Program-made: the position numbers and the translations under genes
Shown: positions 25,348 through 34,002 of the stretch, one piece after another
How positions within the stretch are numbered: position 1 is the stretch's first letter
Layout of the letters: each line of letters opens with the position of its first letter
From: CAYWOS01 sp964459985
GTDB lineage: Bacteria > Bacillota > Clostridia > Christensenellales > Aristaeellaceae
Reading direction: 5' to 3'
DNA length: 64,000 bases
Assembly: GCA_964459985.1 (NCBI GenBank)
Contig: CAYWOS010000004.1
Coordinates: 47,807 to 111,806 of the forward strand
The notes under the pieces: generated by a model
What the model was told of the DNA's origin: nothing
What the model saw: the letters and a program-made list of their open reading frames with translations, nothing else
Database searches by the model: none

Positions 25348-26664
25348 TTGAGCGACGCCCCGGTCGGCCTACTGCTGCTGATCCAGTTCCTGTTGATTGC
25401 CGTCAACGCCTTTTTCGCGGCGGCCGAAATCGCCGTGATCTCCGTCAACGAAAACAAATTGCGCTATCAGGCCGAGCAGGGCGACCGCAAGGCGCAGATC
25501 ATGCTCAAGATGGTGCTCAACCCGAGCGATTTTCTCTCGACCATTCAGGTGGCGATCACGCTCGCCGGGTTTCTGGGCAGCGCGTTCGCGGCCGATAATT
25601 TCTCCGACATGCTGGTTGATCTGCTGGTGAACGGCCTTGGCTGGACGTTCTTTTCACCGGCGACGTTCAATACCGTCAGCGTCGTATTGATCACCCTGCT
25701 GCTTTCCTACTTTACGCTGGTGCTGGGCGAGCTGGTGCCCAAGCGCGTCGCCATGAAGGAGCCGGAAAAGGTGGCGCGCGCGCTGTGCGGCGTCATCTCG
25801 GGCGTGGCCAAGCTGTTCAGGCCGGTGATCAAGCTGCTCACGGCGTCGGTCAACGGCGTGCTGCGCCTGTTCGGGATCGATCCCAAGGCGCAGGGCGAGG
25901 AGGTCACCGAGGACGAGATCCGCATGATGGTGGACATGGGCGAGGAAAAGGGCGCCATCGAGGGCGACGAGCGCGACATGATCGAGAACATTTTCGAGCT
26001 GAACAACCTGACCGCCGCCGACTGCATGACCAACCGCATCGACGTGACGGCGATTCAAGTGGACGAAAAGCCCTCCGCCGTGCTGCACACCGTCATGAAA
26101 AGCGGCTTGAGCCGCTTCCCGGTGTACGGCGAGGATCTGGACGACGTGCTGGGCACCGTCACGGCGCGCGATTTCCTCATCAACCGCTCGACCGGCGCGC
26201 GCAAATCGCTGCGCGAGCTGCTCCGCCCGGCGTACTTCGTGCCCGAGAGCGTGCGCGCCGACGTGCTGCTCAAGGACATGCAGACGCGCAAGGCGCATAT
26301 CGCCATCGTGGTGGACGAGTACGGCGGCACGAGCGGACTTGTGACGCTGGAGGATATTCTTGAGGAGATTGTGGGCAATATATACGACGAGTATGATCCG
26401 ATGAAGCCGCAGGACATCCAGAAGCTGTCTGAAACGACCTACCGCGTGGCGGGCGGCGCCGACATCGAATCGATCAACGAAACGCTGGGCGCGCACATCC
26501 CCGAGGACGCCGAGTACGATACGCTGGGCGGGCTGATCTTCAGCCGCCTCGCGGCGATCCCCAAGGACGGCGCGCACCCCGAGGTCGCGTGCTACGGCCT
26601 CAAGATCAAGGTGGAGGAACTGACCGACAGGCGCGTCGAATGGGCGACGGTGGAGGTTGTATGA
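25348..26664 (+). CDS. CNNM/CorC-type membrane protein (DUF21-CBS-CorC_HlyC)
   Basis: 438 residues, TTG start with AAGGAGGG at 25335-25342. Residues 1-190: DUF21 membrane domain with FFAAAEIAVIS and ELVPKRVAMKEPE. Residues about 205-335: a CBS pair (MTNRIDVTAI, SRFPVYGEDLDDVLGTV, HIAIVVDEYGGTSGLVTLEDILEEIVG). Residues about 350-430: CorC_HlyC domain. The family moves Mg2+ or protects from it; the old name hemolysin C is misleading. The stop overlaps the next gene as ATGA. Confidence 0.9.
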   Translation: MSDAPVGLLLLIQFLLIAVNAFFAAAEIAVISVNENKLRYQAEQGDRKAQIMLKMVLNPSDFLSTIQVAITLAGFLGSAFAADNFSDMLVDLLVNGLGWTFFSPATFNTVSVVLITLLLSYFTLVLGELVPKRVAMKEPEKVARALCGVISGVAKLFRPVIKLLTASVNGVLRLFGIDPKAQGEEVTEDEIRMMVDMGEEKGAIEGDERDMIENIFELNNLTAADCMTNRIDVTAIQVDEKPSAVLHTVMKSGLSRFPVYGEDLDDVLGTVTARDFLINRSTGARKSLRELLRPAYFVPESVRADVLLKDMQTRKAHIAIVVDEYGGTSGLVTLEDILEEIVGNIYDEYDPMKPQDIQKLSETTYRVAGGADIESINETLGAHIPEDAEYDTLGGLIFSRLAAIPKDGAHPEVACYGLKIKVEELTDRRVEWATVEVV

Positions 26665-27515
26665 CGTATGACGTCCTTGTGATCGGCGCGGGGCCGGCGG
26701 GCTGCTCGGCGGCGCTGACGCTGCGCGCGCGCGGGAAAAGCGTGCTGGTCGCCCATGCCGCGCCCGGCGCGCTCGAAAAGGCGCGGCGGATCGATAACTA
26801 TCCCGGGCTGCCCGGGGCGACCGGACGGGACATGCACGACGCGCTGATGCGGCAGATGACGGACGCCGGCGTTGAAATCATGGAAGGGCTTGTCACCAAG
26901 GCCTTGCCGATGGGCGATGCCTTTTCGGTGCTGGTCGGCAGCGAGATACTGTCGGCGCGCGGGCTTGTGATCGCCGCCGGCGCGGCGCGGCAAAAGCCGC
27001 TTCCCGGCGAGGAAGAGCTGCTCGGCCGGGGGGTGAGCTACTGCGCGACGTGCGACGGCATGTTCTATCGCGGCAAGCGCGTCGCCGTGATCGGCGCGTG
27101 GGCGGAAGCGGCGGCGGAGGCTGCGTTCCTTTCGACCGTCGCGGCCGAAACGGTCTATTTTTCGGAGAAAAAGCACGATTTGTCGGCGCTGCCGGACGCC
27201 GTGACGGTGAACGCCGAAAAGCCCGTCGCTATCGCGGAAAAGGACGGCGTCGCCGTGGTGACGGCGGACAATACCTATTCCTTCGACGGCGTGTTCGTCC
27301 TGCGCCCCGCCGTCGCGATGACGGCGCTCATGAGCGAGATCAGGCTGGAAAACGGCGCGATCGCCGTGGACCGGCAAATGCGCACGAACGTCCCCCGCGT
27401 GTGCGCCGCCGGCGACGCCGCGGGCGCGCCGTACCAGATCGCCAAGGCGGTCGGCGAGGGCAATCTCGCCGCGCTTTCGTTGAGCGAAGACTTGGAGAAT
27501 ATGCAAAAGCTTTAA
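26661..27515 (+). CDS. Thioredoxin-reductase-like flavoprotein, NADPH site degenerate
   Basis: 284 residues, shorter than the usual 310. FAD site VIGAGPAGCSAAL, redox pair C128-A-T-C131 in SYCATCDGMFY, and the C-terminal CAAGDAAG. In the second Rossmann domain the usual GGGxSA is replaced by GAWAEA (145-150), and the HRRxxFR NADP-phosphate motif is absent (EKKHDLS in its place). Such loss is known in ferredoxin-dependent flavin thioredoxin reductases (FFTR) of clostridia. It is coupled to the CNNM gene; no thioredoxin gene is adjacent. Confidence 0.85.
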   Translation: MTYDVLVIGAGPAGCSAALTLRARGKSVLVAHAAPGALEKARRIDNYPGLPGATGRDMHDALMRQMTDAGVEIMEGLVTKALPMGDAFSVLVGSEILSARGLVIAAGAARQKPLPGEEELLGRGVSYCATCDGMFYRGKRVAVIGAWAEAAAEAAFLSTVAAETVYFSEKKHDLSALPDAVTVNAEKPVAIAEKDGVAVVTADNTYSFDGVFVLRPAVAMTALMSEIRLENGAIAVDRQMRTNVPRVCAAGDAAGAPYQIAKAVGEGNLAALSLSEDLENMQKL

Positions 27516-27525
27516 GGAGGTACCT

Positions 27526-28587
27526 ATGAAACATCGTCTTCTCGCGCTTGTCCTGTGCCTTGCGCTGCTTGTGACCGGCACGGCGTACGCCGCCCCGACG
27601 CGCGATCAGCAGCATTCCGAAATCACCGTGACCGATACGCTGCAGGCCTTCCTCGATCTGGTGATGGGCGCCGCCGTGCTCAAGGGCGAAACGGCGCTTG
27701 AAAACGGCGCCGTTCCCTCGCAGCGCTATGTCGAAGGCGTGTTCGGCGTGGGGCTGTACTCGCTCGTGCTGCCCTACGAGGGCGACGACATCTGGCAGAA
27801 CCGCGCCATGCTGACCGAGGAAGAGCTGCAATCGCTCTACGGCATGGTGTTTTCGGCGGGCAGCTATACCGTGCCCGAAAGCTCGGACTGCGACTGCATC
27901 ATGATCAATGAAAAAGACGTGGCGTTCGATCTCTCGCCGCTCGCCGAGCAGCCCGCCGTGGGCGCGTACGTGTACAAAACGGCGTTCGACGGCAGTATCG
28001 CCACGCTGGCGTGCGATCTGTTCACGCATTACGGCGCGCTCTCGACCAGCGCCGCCGACGTGCCCGACGACGCGCTGACATGGTACGCGAACGCGACCGT
28101 CACGCTCAAGACGGACGACAAGGCGCCCTACGGCTATCTGCTCGTCGGCTTTGAGATCGGCGCGCCGTACGTGGACGGCATGGTGTCCGAGTGGAAGCCC
28201 GTCGAGCATGAAAAGCTCGGGCTGTCCGTCACCGTGCCCTCCGTTTTCGGGCTGGCGGAGATGAAGGACGATTCGATGGTGCTCCAGACCGCCGACGGCT
28301 CGGCGATGATCACCGTGAGCGCGCTCGAGATCGAGGCGCTCGGGTTTGAAAAGTTCCTCGAGGAATATGCCAAGGCGAACGAGGACAAAGTGATCCGCGC
28401 CGACCGCGCGTTCGAGCAGTTCACCTCCGAGGATGAGGACGAATTCAGCGTGTTCATCATCGACGAGGCGGCGAACAAGGTATATCAGCTCTTCATGGAG
28501 TTCCCCGCTTCGAGCGCCGCCGAGTATTCGCTGTACGGTGAGTTCATCCGCAATTCCTTCGTCGTGTGGAGTCTGGCGAATGGCTAA
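27526..28587 (+). CDS. Exported hypothetical protein
   Basis: 353 residues with a signal peptide (LLALVLCLALLVTGTAYA, cleavage after AYA). The mature part is acidic, with two C in SSDCDCIM and no recognised domain. The C-terminal half (SVTVPSVFGLAEM... to ...FIRNSFVVWSL) has a PsbP/DUF1795-like rhythm but I cannot assign it. AAGGAGGT precedes the start. It follows the flavoprotein by 10 nt and overlaps the next exported protein by 8 nt. Confidence 0.75.
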   Translation: MKHRLLALVLCLALLVTGTAYAAPTRDQQHSEITVTDTLQAFLDLVMGAAVLKGETALENGAVPSQRYVEGVFGVGLYSLVLPYEGDDIWQNRAMLTEEELQSLYGMVFSAGSYTVPESSDCDCIMINEKDVAFDLSPLAEQPAVGAYVYKTAFDGSIATLACDLFTHYGALSTSAADVPDDALTWYANATVTLKTDDKAPYGYLLVGFEIGAPYVDGMVSEWKPVEHEKLGLSVTVPSVFGLAEMKDDSMVLQTADGSAMITVSALEIEALGFEKFLEEYAKANEDKVIRADRAFEQFTSEDEDEFSVFIIDEAANKVYQLFMEFPASSAAEYSLYGEFIRNSFVVWSLANG

Positions 28588-29305
28588 ACGCATGCTGTGC
28601 GCGGCGCTTGCCCTGCTTTTGCTCGCCGCGCCCGCGCTCGCGCAGGAGGATTTCTACGCAATCGGGCGCGTCGAGGGCGAAGCCTATTTCCCCGGCGAGG
28701 GCGACTGGACGTATCACTTCACCTACGCCTATCCGCGCGTCGACGCCGGGGATATTGCGGCGCTGATGATCAACGACAGCTACGATATGGCGCTGGACGA
28801 GATGCTCAACCTGATCCTGCCGATGTTCGCGCAGGAGGAAGCCATGCGCTTTGACGGCAGGAATGAAATCACGCATGATTTCTCGATCGCCTGCAACAAC
28901 GGCCGCTTTCTGTCGGTGCTGCTGCGCCGCACGCAGACGATGGGCGACGAGATCAAGCGCACCGTCGACGCGCAGGTGTTCGACATATCGGGCGAGTACG
29001 CCGGCGAGCCGCTCACGCTGCGCGGCGTATTAATGACGGGGGACAGCTCGACGCAGCTGGCGGAAGCCGTCGCGCCCGCGCTGTACGCCGAATTCCTCGC
29101 GCTTCAGGCGGAAGGCGTCGCGCGCGACGATATCGGCGAGGAGGGTTTCTATGAAATCTGCTCGCCCATCGCGGACTTCTATGCCAATGCCGACGGCAGC
29201 GTGACCTTCTTTTTCCAGCCCGAACTGATGCGCGAGCCGTCCTTTGACGTGCGCGGGCTTGTCATGACAAAGGAAACGGTCGCGGCGCTTCTGCCCGCGA
29301 GCTGA
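28580..29305 (+). CDS. Exported hypothetical protein, possibly DUF3298-like
   Basis: 241 residues from the ATG inside the end of the previous gene. Signal peptide LCAALALLLLAAPALA. The mature region has the pattern YPRVDAGDIAALMINDSYD, a block around RFLSVLLRRTQTMGDE, and a C-terminal ICSPIADFYANADGSVTFFFQPE, reminiscent of RsiV/DUF3298-type exported proteins, but this is a guess from the layout. It ends the transcript before the terminator at 29388. Confidence 0.7.
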   Translation: MAKRMLCAALALLLLAAPALAQEDFYAIGRVEGEAYFPGEGDWTYHFTYAYPRVDAGDIAALMINDSYDMALDEMLNLILPMFAQEEAMRFDGRNEITHDFSIACNNGRFLSVLLRRTQTMGDEIKRTVDAQVFDISGEYAGEPLTLRGVLMTGDSSTQLAEAVAPALYAEFLALQAEGVARDDIGEEGFYEICSPIADFYANADGSVTFFFQPELMREPSFDVRGLVMTKETVAALLPAS

Positions 29306-29387
29306 CGCGCCGGATCGCGCGGACAGCCTGTCGGCAAAAGCCCGCCTTGCGTTTTTCCATGCCCGGCGCGCCCGCCGATCCTGCGCG

Positions 29388-29423
29388 AAATGCCCGCCGA
29401 ACGGTGCGGGCATTTCTTTTTTT
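29388..29423 (+). terminator. Strong intrinsic terminator after the 25348-29305 gene group
   Basis: AAATGCCCGC (29388-29397) pairs with GCGGGCATTT (29406-29415) over an 8-nt loop and is followed by CTTTTTTT. It also forms a hairpin on the minus strand, downstream of the GH112 gene, but without a full T-run there. The rest of 29306-29491 has no gene. Confidence 0.85.
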
Positions 29424-29491
29424 CGGCCGCAGGAGGCCGCGAAGCGGGGAATTTCGCTTGGGAAGCGGCCGCTTTCGCGCCCGTCCGAACT

Positions 29492-31666
29492 TTAGGCCTG
29501 CCCGGCGGGCACGGCGTACCATTTGATTTCGTTGGCGGCCAATTCCAGCTCGAAGCTGTCGTCGTCGCCCGGATAGACGGTCGTTTTCTGCCGCTCGTAG
29601 GTGTTGTTGACCACGCAGTATTTGCCGTTTTGCACATACGCGTGCACGTCCGCGTTCACGTTGTCGCTGTACCAGCGCTTGAGCGCGTCCTCGGCGCGCG
29701 CGCTCCAGAGGATGGCGCGGTGCAAAAGGCGGCTGTTCTCAAAGCTGTAGGGAAGCCCGCTGATGTACACCGAGCGTCCCGAACCGAACTCGCTGACGGC
29801 AAGCTGCACGTCCCCGCCGCGCGCGCGCAGGACAGTCGCGTTGTCAAGCGCGTAGATATCGCGCTGGCCGCGCCCGAAATCGATCTCGCCCGCGCAGTCG
29901 GCGGTGATGAAGTGCTCGCGGTGCTCCGCGAGGTTGTACTTGTCATAATTGAGCGTGAAGCCGTTCTCGCGCTCGACGCCCATCACGGTCGCCAGCTGGA
30001 GATACCGCCCCTGATAGGCGTGACCGGCGGGCTGGCCGACGCCGATCAGACCGCCGCCGCGATGGACGAAGCGTTTGACGGCGCTCGCGATGCCCGCGTC
30101 CTCCCAGTACGCGCCGCCGGTGTGCGCCGTATCGCCGTCGCCGACGTTGATAAGCACGTCCAGATCGTCAAGCGCGCGCGGATCGCGTTTTATATCGTCA
30201 AAGCTGATAAAGCGCACGTCGAAGGGCGCGCCGCTCAACGCCTCGATCACGCCCGCGTAATCCCTGTTTTGCGGGTAATACAGCGCGTGATGCACCATAT
30301 GGCATCCCCACGCGCGCATTTTTCCCCAGCAGTTGAGCACCGCCACGCGCTTGACGCAGTAGGGCGTCGTCCCGCGCACGTTGTCGTACAGCTCGCGGAA
30401 TTCATCGCACACCTGCCCGATATACGCCACGAAATCGGGGAAGTCGCACGCCAGCTTCAGGTATCCGCCGTAGCCGATGCGGTCGACGGGCTTGCGCAGT
30501 ATGGCGCGCCGCGCCGTGACCCAGTTGATCTTCGCCTCCCGCACGGGATCGCCGCCCGGATGAAAGGTATCCGGGAAGAAATACGGGAGAAAGCGCCCCT
30601 CGGTGTACCTGACGCCTTCGATATCGCTGATGAGGCGCAGCGTCGAGCCGTTGCCCACGCTGCCCACCACGGCGTCCAGCCCGATCGATTTGAACTCCTC
30701 CATGAACGGCTCGGTGCCGATCCAGTGATCGCCGAGGAACATCATCGCTTCCTTGCCGAGCTCGTGCGTGATATCGACCATTTCCTTGGCGAGCTTGGCG
30801 ACCTCGCGCCGCTGGAAGGCGACGAAATCCAGAAATTCCTTCCCCGGCACGCGGTATTGGTTGTTGAAATACCCCTGATCGATGATGTATTCGGGACGGA
30901 AGGGATAGCCGGCCTCGCGCTCGAACTGCTCGAGAATGCAGGGCGACACCGACGCCGAATACCCGTACCAGTCGACGTATTTTTCGCGCCTGAGCTCGTC
31001 GAAAACCAGCGTGAACTGATGGAAAAACGTCGTGTAGCGAATCACGTCGACATACGGATGCTCGGCGATGAACCGGCGCAGACGCCGCATGGTGAAGGCG
31101 CGCGTTTTGGGCTGGCGCACGTCGAAGGTGATCTGATGCTCGACGTTTTGCCAGCCGTTGACCACGGCGTTGTACATGTGCACGGGGTCCCAGATGAGAT
31201 AGGCGAGGAAGGACACCGTGTAATCGTGAAAGGGGATCGGGCGCTCAATCGTCACGCGGCCGTCGCGGTAGCGCCATTCGTCCGGGGACACGACGCTTCC
31301 CGCCGTGCGGTCGATCACTTCCCACCACCTGCGGATGTCGTCGCGCTCGTTGACCCGCATCAGCTCCGGCGAAACGCCCGCCATCAGTTCAATGGTCAGC
31401 TCGCCGTGAGTCGCCGTGCGGAAGCCCGTCATCAGGTAGCATTGCTGCACCTCGTCGGGGTTTTGGCGCGCCCAGACGTTATCCTTGCGGGTGGTGTAGT
31501 ACGTGCTGTACACCTTCGCGCCCGTGCCGCGCAGCGCCTCGGGGAAATCGGTGCCGTCGCAGTCGCGGATCGCGTCGGCGCCCCAGCGCGCCATGAGCTC
31601 GAGCGTTTGCGGCACGACGTCCCGATCGGTCGGGATGGTGACGCGCCCTAATTTGGTTTCGTTCAT
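29492..31666 (-). CDS. 1,3-beta-galactosyl-N-acetylhexosamine phosphorylase (GH112)
   Basis: 724 residues from the ATG at 31666 (upstream GGGAGGAA), the usual GH112 length. Family stretches are clear: GRVTIPTDRDVV, WGADAIRDCDGT, KVYSTYYTTRKDNVWA, PDEVQQCYLMTGF, FLGDHWIGTEP and AWGCHMVHHALYYPQNRDYAG. The enzyme uses phosphate to cleave Gal-beta-1,3-GlcNAc (lacto-N-biose) and/or Gal-beta-1,3-GalNAc (galacto-N-biose) to Gal-1-phosphate. It acts in the cytoplasm, consistent with no signal peptide. The start overlaps the GH95 stop as ATGA. Which HexNAc is preferred cannot be read off the sequence. Confidence 0.93.
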   Translation of the reverse strand: MNETKLGRVTIPTDRDVVPQTLELMARWGADAIRDCDGTDFPEALRGTGAKVYSTYYTTRKDNVWARQNPDEVQQCYLMTGFRTATHGELTIELMAGVSPELMRVNERDDIRRWWEVIDRTAGSVVSPDEWRYRDGRVTIERPIPFHDYTVSFLAYLIWDPVHMYNAVVNGWQNVEHQITFDVRQPKTRAFTMRRLRRFIAEHPYVDVIRYTTFFHQFTLVFDELRREKYVDWYGYSASVSPCILEQFEREAGYPFRPEYIIDQGYFNNQYRVPGKEFLDFVAFQRREVAKLAKEMVDITHELGKEAMMFLGDHWIGTEPFMEEFKSIGLDAVVGSVGNGSTLRLISDIEGVRYTEGRFLPYFFPDTFHPGGDPVREAKINWVTARRAILRKPVDRIGYGGYLKLACDFPDFVAYIGQVCDEFRELYDNVRGTTPYCVKRVAVLNCWGKMRAWGCHMVHHALYYPQNRDYAGVIEALSGAPFDVRFISFDDIKRDPRALDDLDVLINVGDGDTAHTGGAYWEDAGIASAVKRFVHRGGGLIGVGQPAGHAYQGRYLQLATVMGVERENGFTLNYDKYNLAEHREHFITADCAGEIDFGRGQRDIYALDNATVLRARGGDVQLAVSEFGSGRSVYISGLPYSFENSRLLHRAILWSARAEDALKRWYSDNVNADVHAYVQNGKYCVVNNTYERQKTTVYPGDDDSFELELAANEIKWYAVPAGQA

Positions 31667-34002
31667 TCTGATTCCTCCCGTTGTTTCGTCAGGTCGTCGC
31701 CGCGCAGCGCGAGCGTTTGTCCGGGACGCAGGGAAAGCGCCGCCTCGCGGCTCCGGCAGCAAAGGACGATATCGCCGCCGAAAGCCGACGCGACGGTCGC
31801 GGACGTCAGGCGTCCCGACCGCCATGAAAACGACAGCGTCCATCCGCCGGGCGCGCGCGCGCCCTTGAGCGAGCCGTCCGTCCACGCCCCGGGCAGCGCG
31901 GGAAGCAGCGTCACGCGTCCGCCGTCCGCCTCAAGCAGCATCGCCATGACGCCCGCGACCGCGCCCAGATTGCCGTCGATCTGGAAGGGCGGATGCGCGC
32001 ATAAGAGATTGGGATAGCTGCCGCCACCCGCGAAGGTATCAAGCGTTTGCGGCGCGACCGGACGCAGCTGCGCCGAAAGCAGACGCAGCGCGCGCTCGCC
32101 GTCATGCAGGCGCGCCCACAGGCAAACCTTCCACGCGAGGCTCCAGCCCGTGCCCTCGTCGCCCCGCGCCTCCAGCGAGCGCCGGCAGGCGTCCGCCTCC
32201 GCGCTGTCCGCGCGCACGCGCCCGCCCGGGTACAGCGCGTACAGATGCGAGAGATGCCTGTGGCGCGGCTCGGCTTCCTCGCGTTCGCGCGCCCATTCGA
32301 GCACGCGCCCGTCTCCGCCCGCCGTCAGCTTGCGGAGCCTGCGCAGCGCGTTAAGCGTCTTTGCGTCCGGCGGCATGCCCAGCGCGCGGCGGGCAAGGCA
32401 TATGTTTTCCAGCAGATCCTCCGCGATGCTCTGTATCATGGTCGTCGATTCGTCCACCGCCAGCGTTTCGCCCCGCGCCAGATAGTTGTTTTCGCTGGAT
32501 GTCGCGGGGCAGAGCACCAGTTCGCCGCGCGCGTTTTCGCGGAGCTGATGCAGGATAAACCGCGCGGCGCTTTCCATGATCGGATAGCCCGTGTCGCGCA
32601 GATAGGCGTCGTCCCGGGTGTAATCGTAGTATTCCCACACGGCGCGGCACAGCCACGCGCCGCCCATCGGCCAGTAGCCGTAGCAGGCGCAGCCCGCCTG
32701 ATGATTGCCCACGGGCGCGGCGGCGCGCCAGAGATCGGTGTTGTGATGCGCGCAGAATCCCGGCGCGCCGTGCACGGCGCGTGCGACCTCGCCGCCCGTG
32801 ACGCGCAGTTCGTCCGTCAGTTTGACAAGCGGCAGCGCGCAGCGCGAAAGCCCCGTGGAAAAGGCGGGCCAATAGTTCATTTCCGTATTGATGTTGAGCG
32901 TGTAGTTGGCGCTCCACGGCGCGCGAAGCTCGGCGTTCCACACGCCCTGCAGGTTCGCGGGCTGCGCGCCCTCGCGCGAGGAGGCGATCAGCAGGTACCG
33001 TCCGTAGCGGAACAGCAGTTCGTACAGGCCTTTGTCGCGCCCGTCAAACGCGCGCAGGCGCTCGTCGGCGGGCAGCGACGCGCGGGCATCCTCCCGCCCG
33101 CCCAGCCGGAAGCGGCACGCGCCTTCGAGCCGCGCGTAATCGGCGATGTGCGCCCGCAGCATTCTTTCGCCGTCCATATCGCAAGCCGCGAGGCGGGCGT
33201 TGAGCCGCGCCTCGCACGCCCATGTCTCGTCCGCGGGATCGGTTTTGAAATCAACAAAGCTCGTTTCGGCGAGCAGCACGGCGAGCACGCGCGTCGCGCC
33301 GCGAATGAAAAGACAGCCGTCCTCCGTCCGCGCGGCGCCGTCCGTTCGCACGCGCGCGCCCACCGCGAAGCGGACGCCGGGATGCGTGTCGTCGTAGCGG
33401 ATCGGATCGGGATGCCTGACATAGCTCGGTTCGACGCGCGACGGGCATTGGCCGCGCAGCGCGAGGTATTCGCCGGAGCGGTTTTCGCTTCGGAGCGGGC
33501 TTTCCAGCCGCAGCGTCAAATCGCCGGGCACGGAAAACCGCCATTCCAAGACCAGCGCGTCGTCCGGCGCGCTGGCGAACAGTCTGCGCTCAACACGCGC
33601 GCTGCCCGCCTCGTACCGCGCGCCTGCGCAGGCGGTATCGAGATCGAGGAATCGCCTGTACGCCCGCGCTTCCCCGCCGAAGCCGTCCCGCGCGAGCAGC
33701 GTGCCCATCGGCAGATAACTTTCGAAGAAATCGCCGCACACCTCGCGCTCCAGAACTGCCTGCGCCGCCGCCGTATCGCCCGCGAGCGCCAGCGCTTCGG
33801 CGCGCGCGCGCGCCGCGTGGACTTCCTTCATCCGTTCGCGCTTGGGATACCCGCTCCACAGCGTATCGTGATTGAGCGCGATCCGATCGTCGCCGACGCC
33901 GCCGAAGACCATCGCGCCGAGCTTGCCGTTGCCCACGGGCAGCGCCTCGTTCCACAGCGTCGCGGGGCGGCGATACCACAGCTCGTTTTCCAAGGCGCTC
34001 AC
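31663..34002 (-). CDS. GH95 alpha-L-fucosidase
   Basis: 779 residues, without a signal peptide. GH95 features: N-terminal LWNEALPVGNGKLGAMVFG and NHDTLWSG, the (alpha/alpha)6-barrel motifs NLQGVWN, YTLNINTEMNYWPA (the conserved Asn residues), CPATSSENN (catalytic Glu region), HRHLSHLYALYPG, GTGWSLAWK and FQIDGNLG (catalytic Asp region). The family removes alpha-1,2-fucose (some members other linkages or galactose) by inversion. Being cytoplasmic, it would act on imported oligosaccharides. It overlaps both neighbours by 4 nt. Confidence 0.92.
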   Translation of the reverse strand: MSALENELWYRRPATLWNEALPVGNGKLGAMVFGGVGDDRIALNHDTLWSGYPKRERMKEVHAARARAEALALAGDTAAAQAVLEREVCGDFFESYLPMGTLLARDGFGGEARAYRRFLDLDTACAGARYEAGSARVERRLFASAPDDALVLEWRFSVPGDLTLRLESPLRSENRSGEYLALRGQCPSRVEPSYVRHPDPIRYDDTHPGVRFAVGARVRTDGAARTEDGCLFIRGATRVLAVLLAETSFVDFKTDPADETWACEARLNARLAACDMDGERMLRAHIADYARLEGACRFRLGGREDARASLPADERLRAFDGRDKGLYELLFRYGRYLLIASSREGAQPANLQGVWNAELRAPWSANYTLNINTEMNYWPAFSTGLSRCALPLVKLTDELRVTGGEVARAVHGAPGFCAHHNTDLWRAAAPVGNHQAGCACYGYWPMGGAWLCRAVWEYYDYTRDDAYLRDTGYPIMESAARFILHQLRENARGELVLCPATSSENNYLARGETLAVDESTTMIQSIAEDLLENICLARRALGMPPDAKTLNALRRLRKLTAGGDGRVLEWAREREEAEPRHRHLSHLYALYPGGRVRADSAEADACRRSLEARGDEGTGWSLAWKVCLWARLHDGERALRLLSAQLRPVAPQTLDTFAGGGSYPNLLCAHPPFQIDGNLGAVAGVMAMLLEADGGRVTLLPALPGAWTDGSLKGARAPGGWTLSFSWRSGRLTSATVASAFGGDIVLCCRSREAALSLRPGQTLALRGDDLTKQREESE

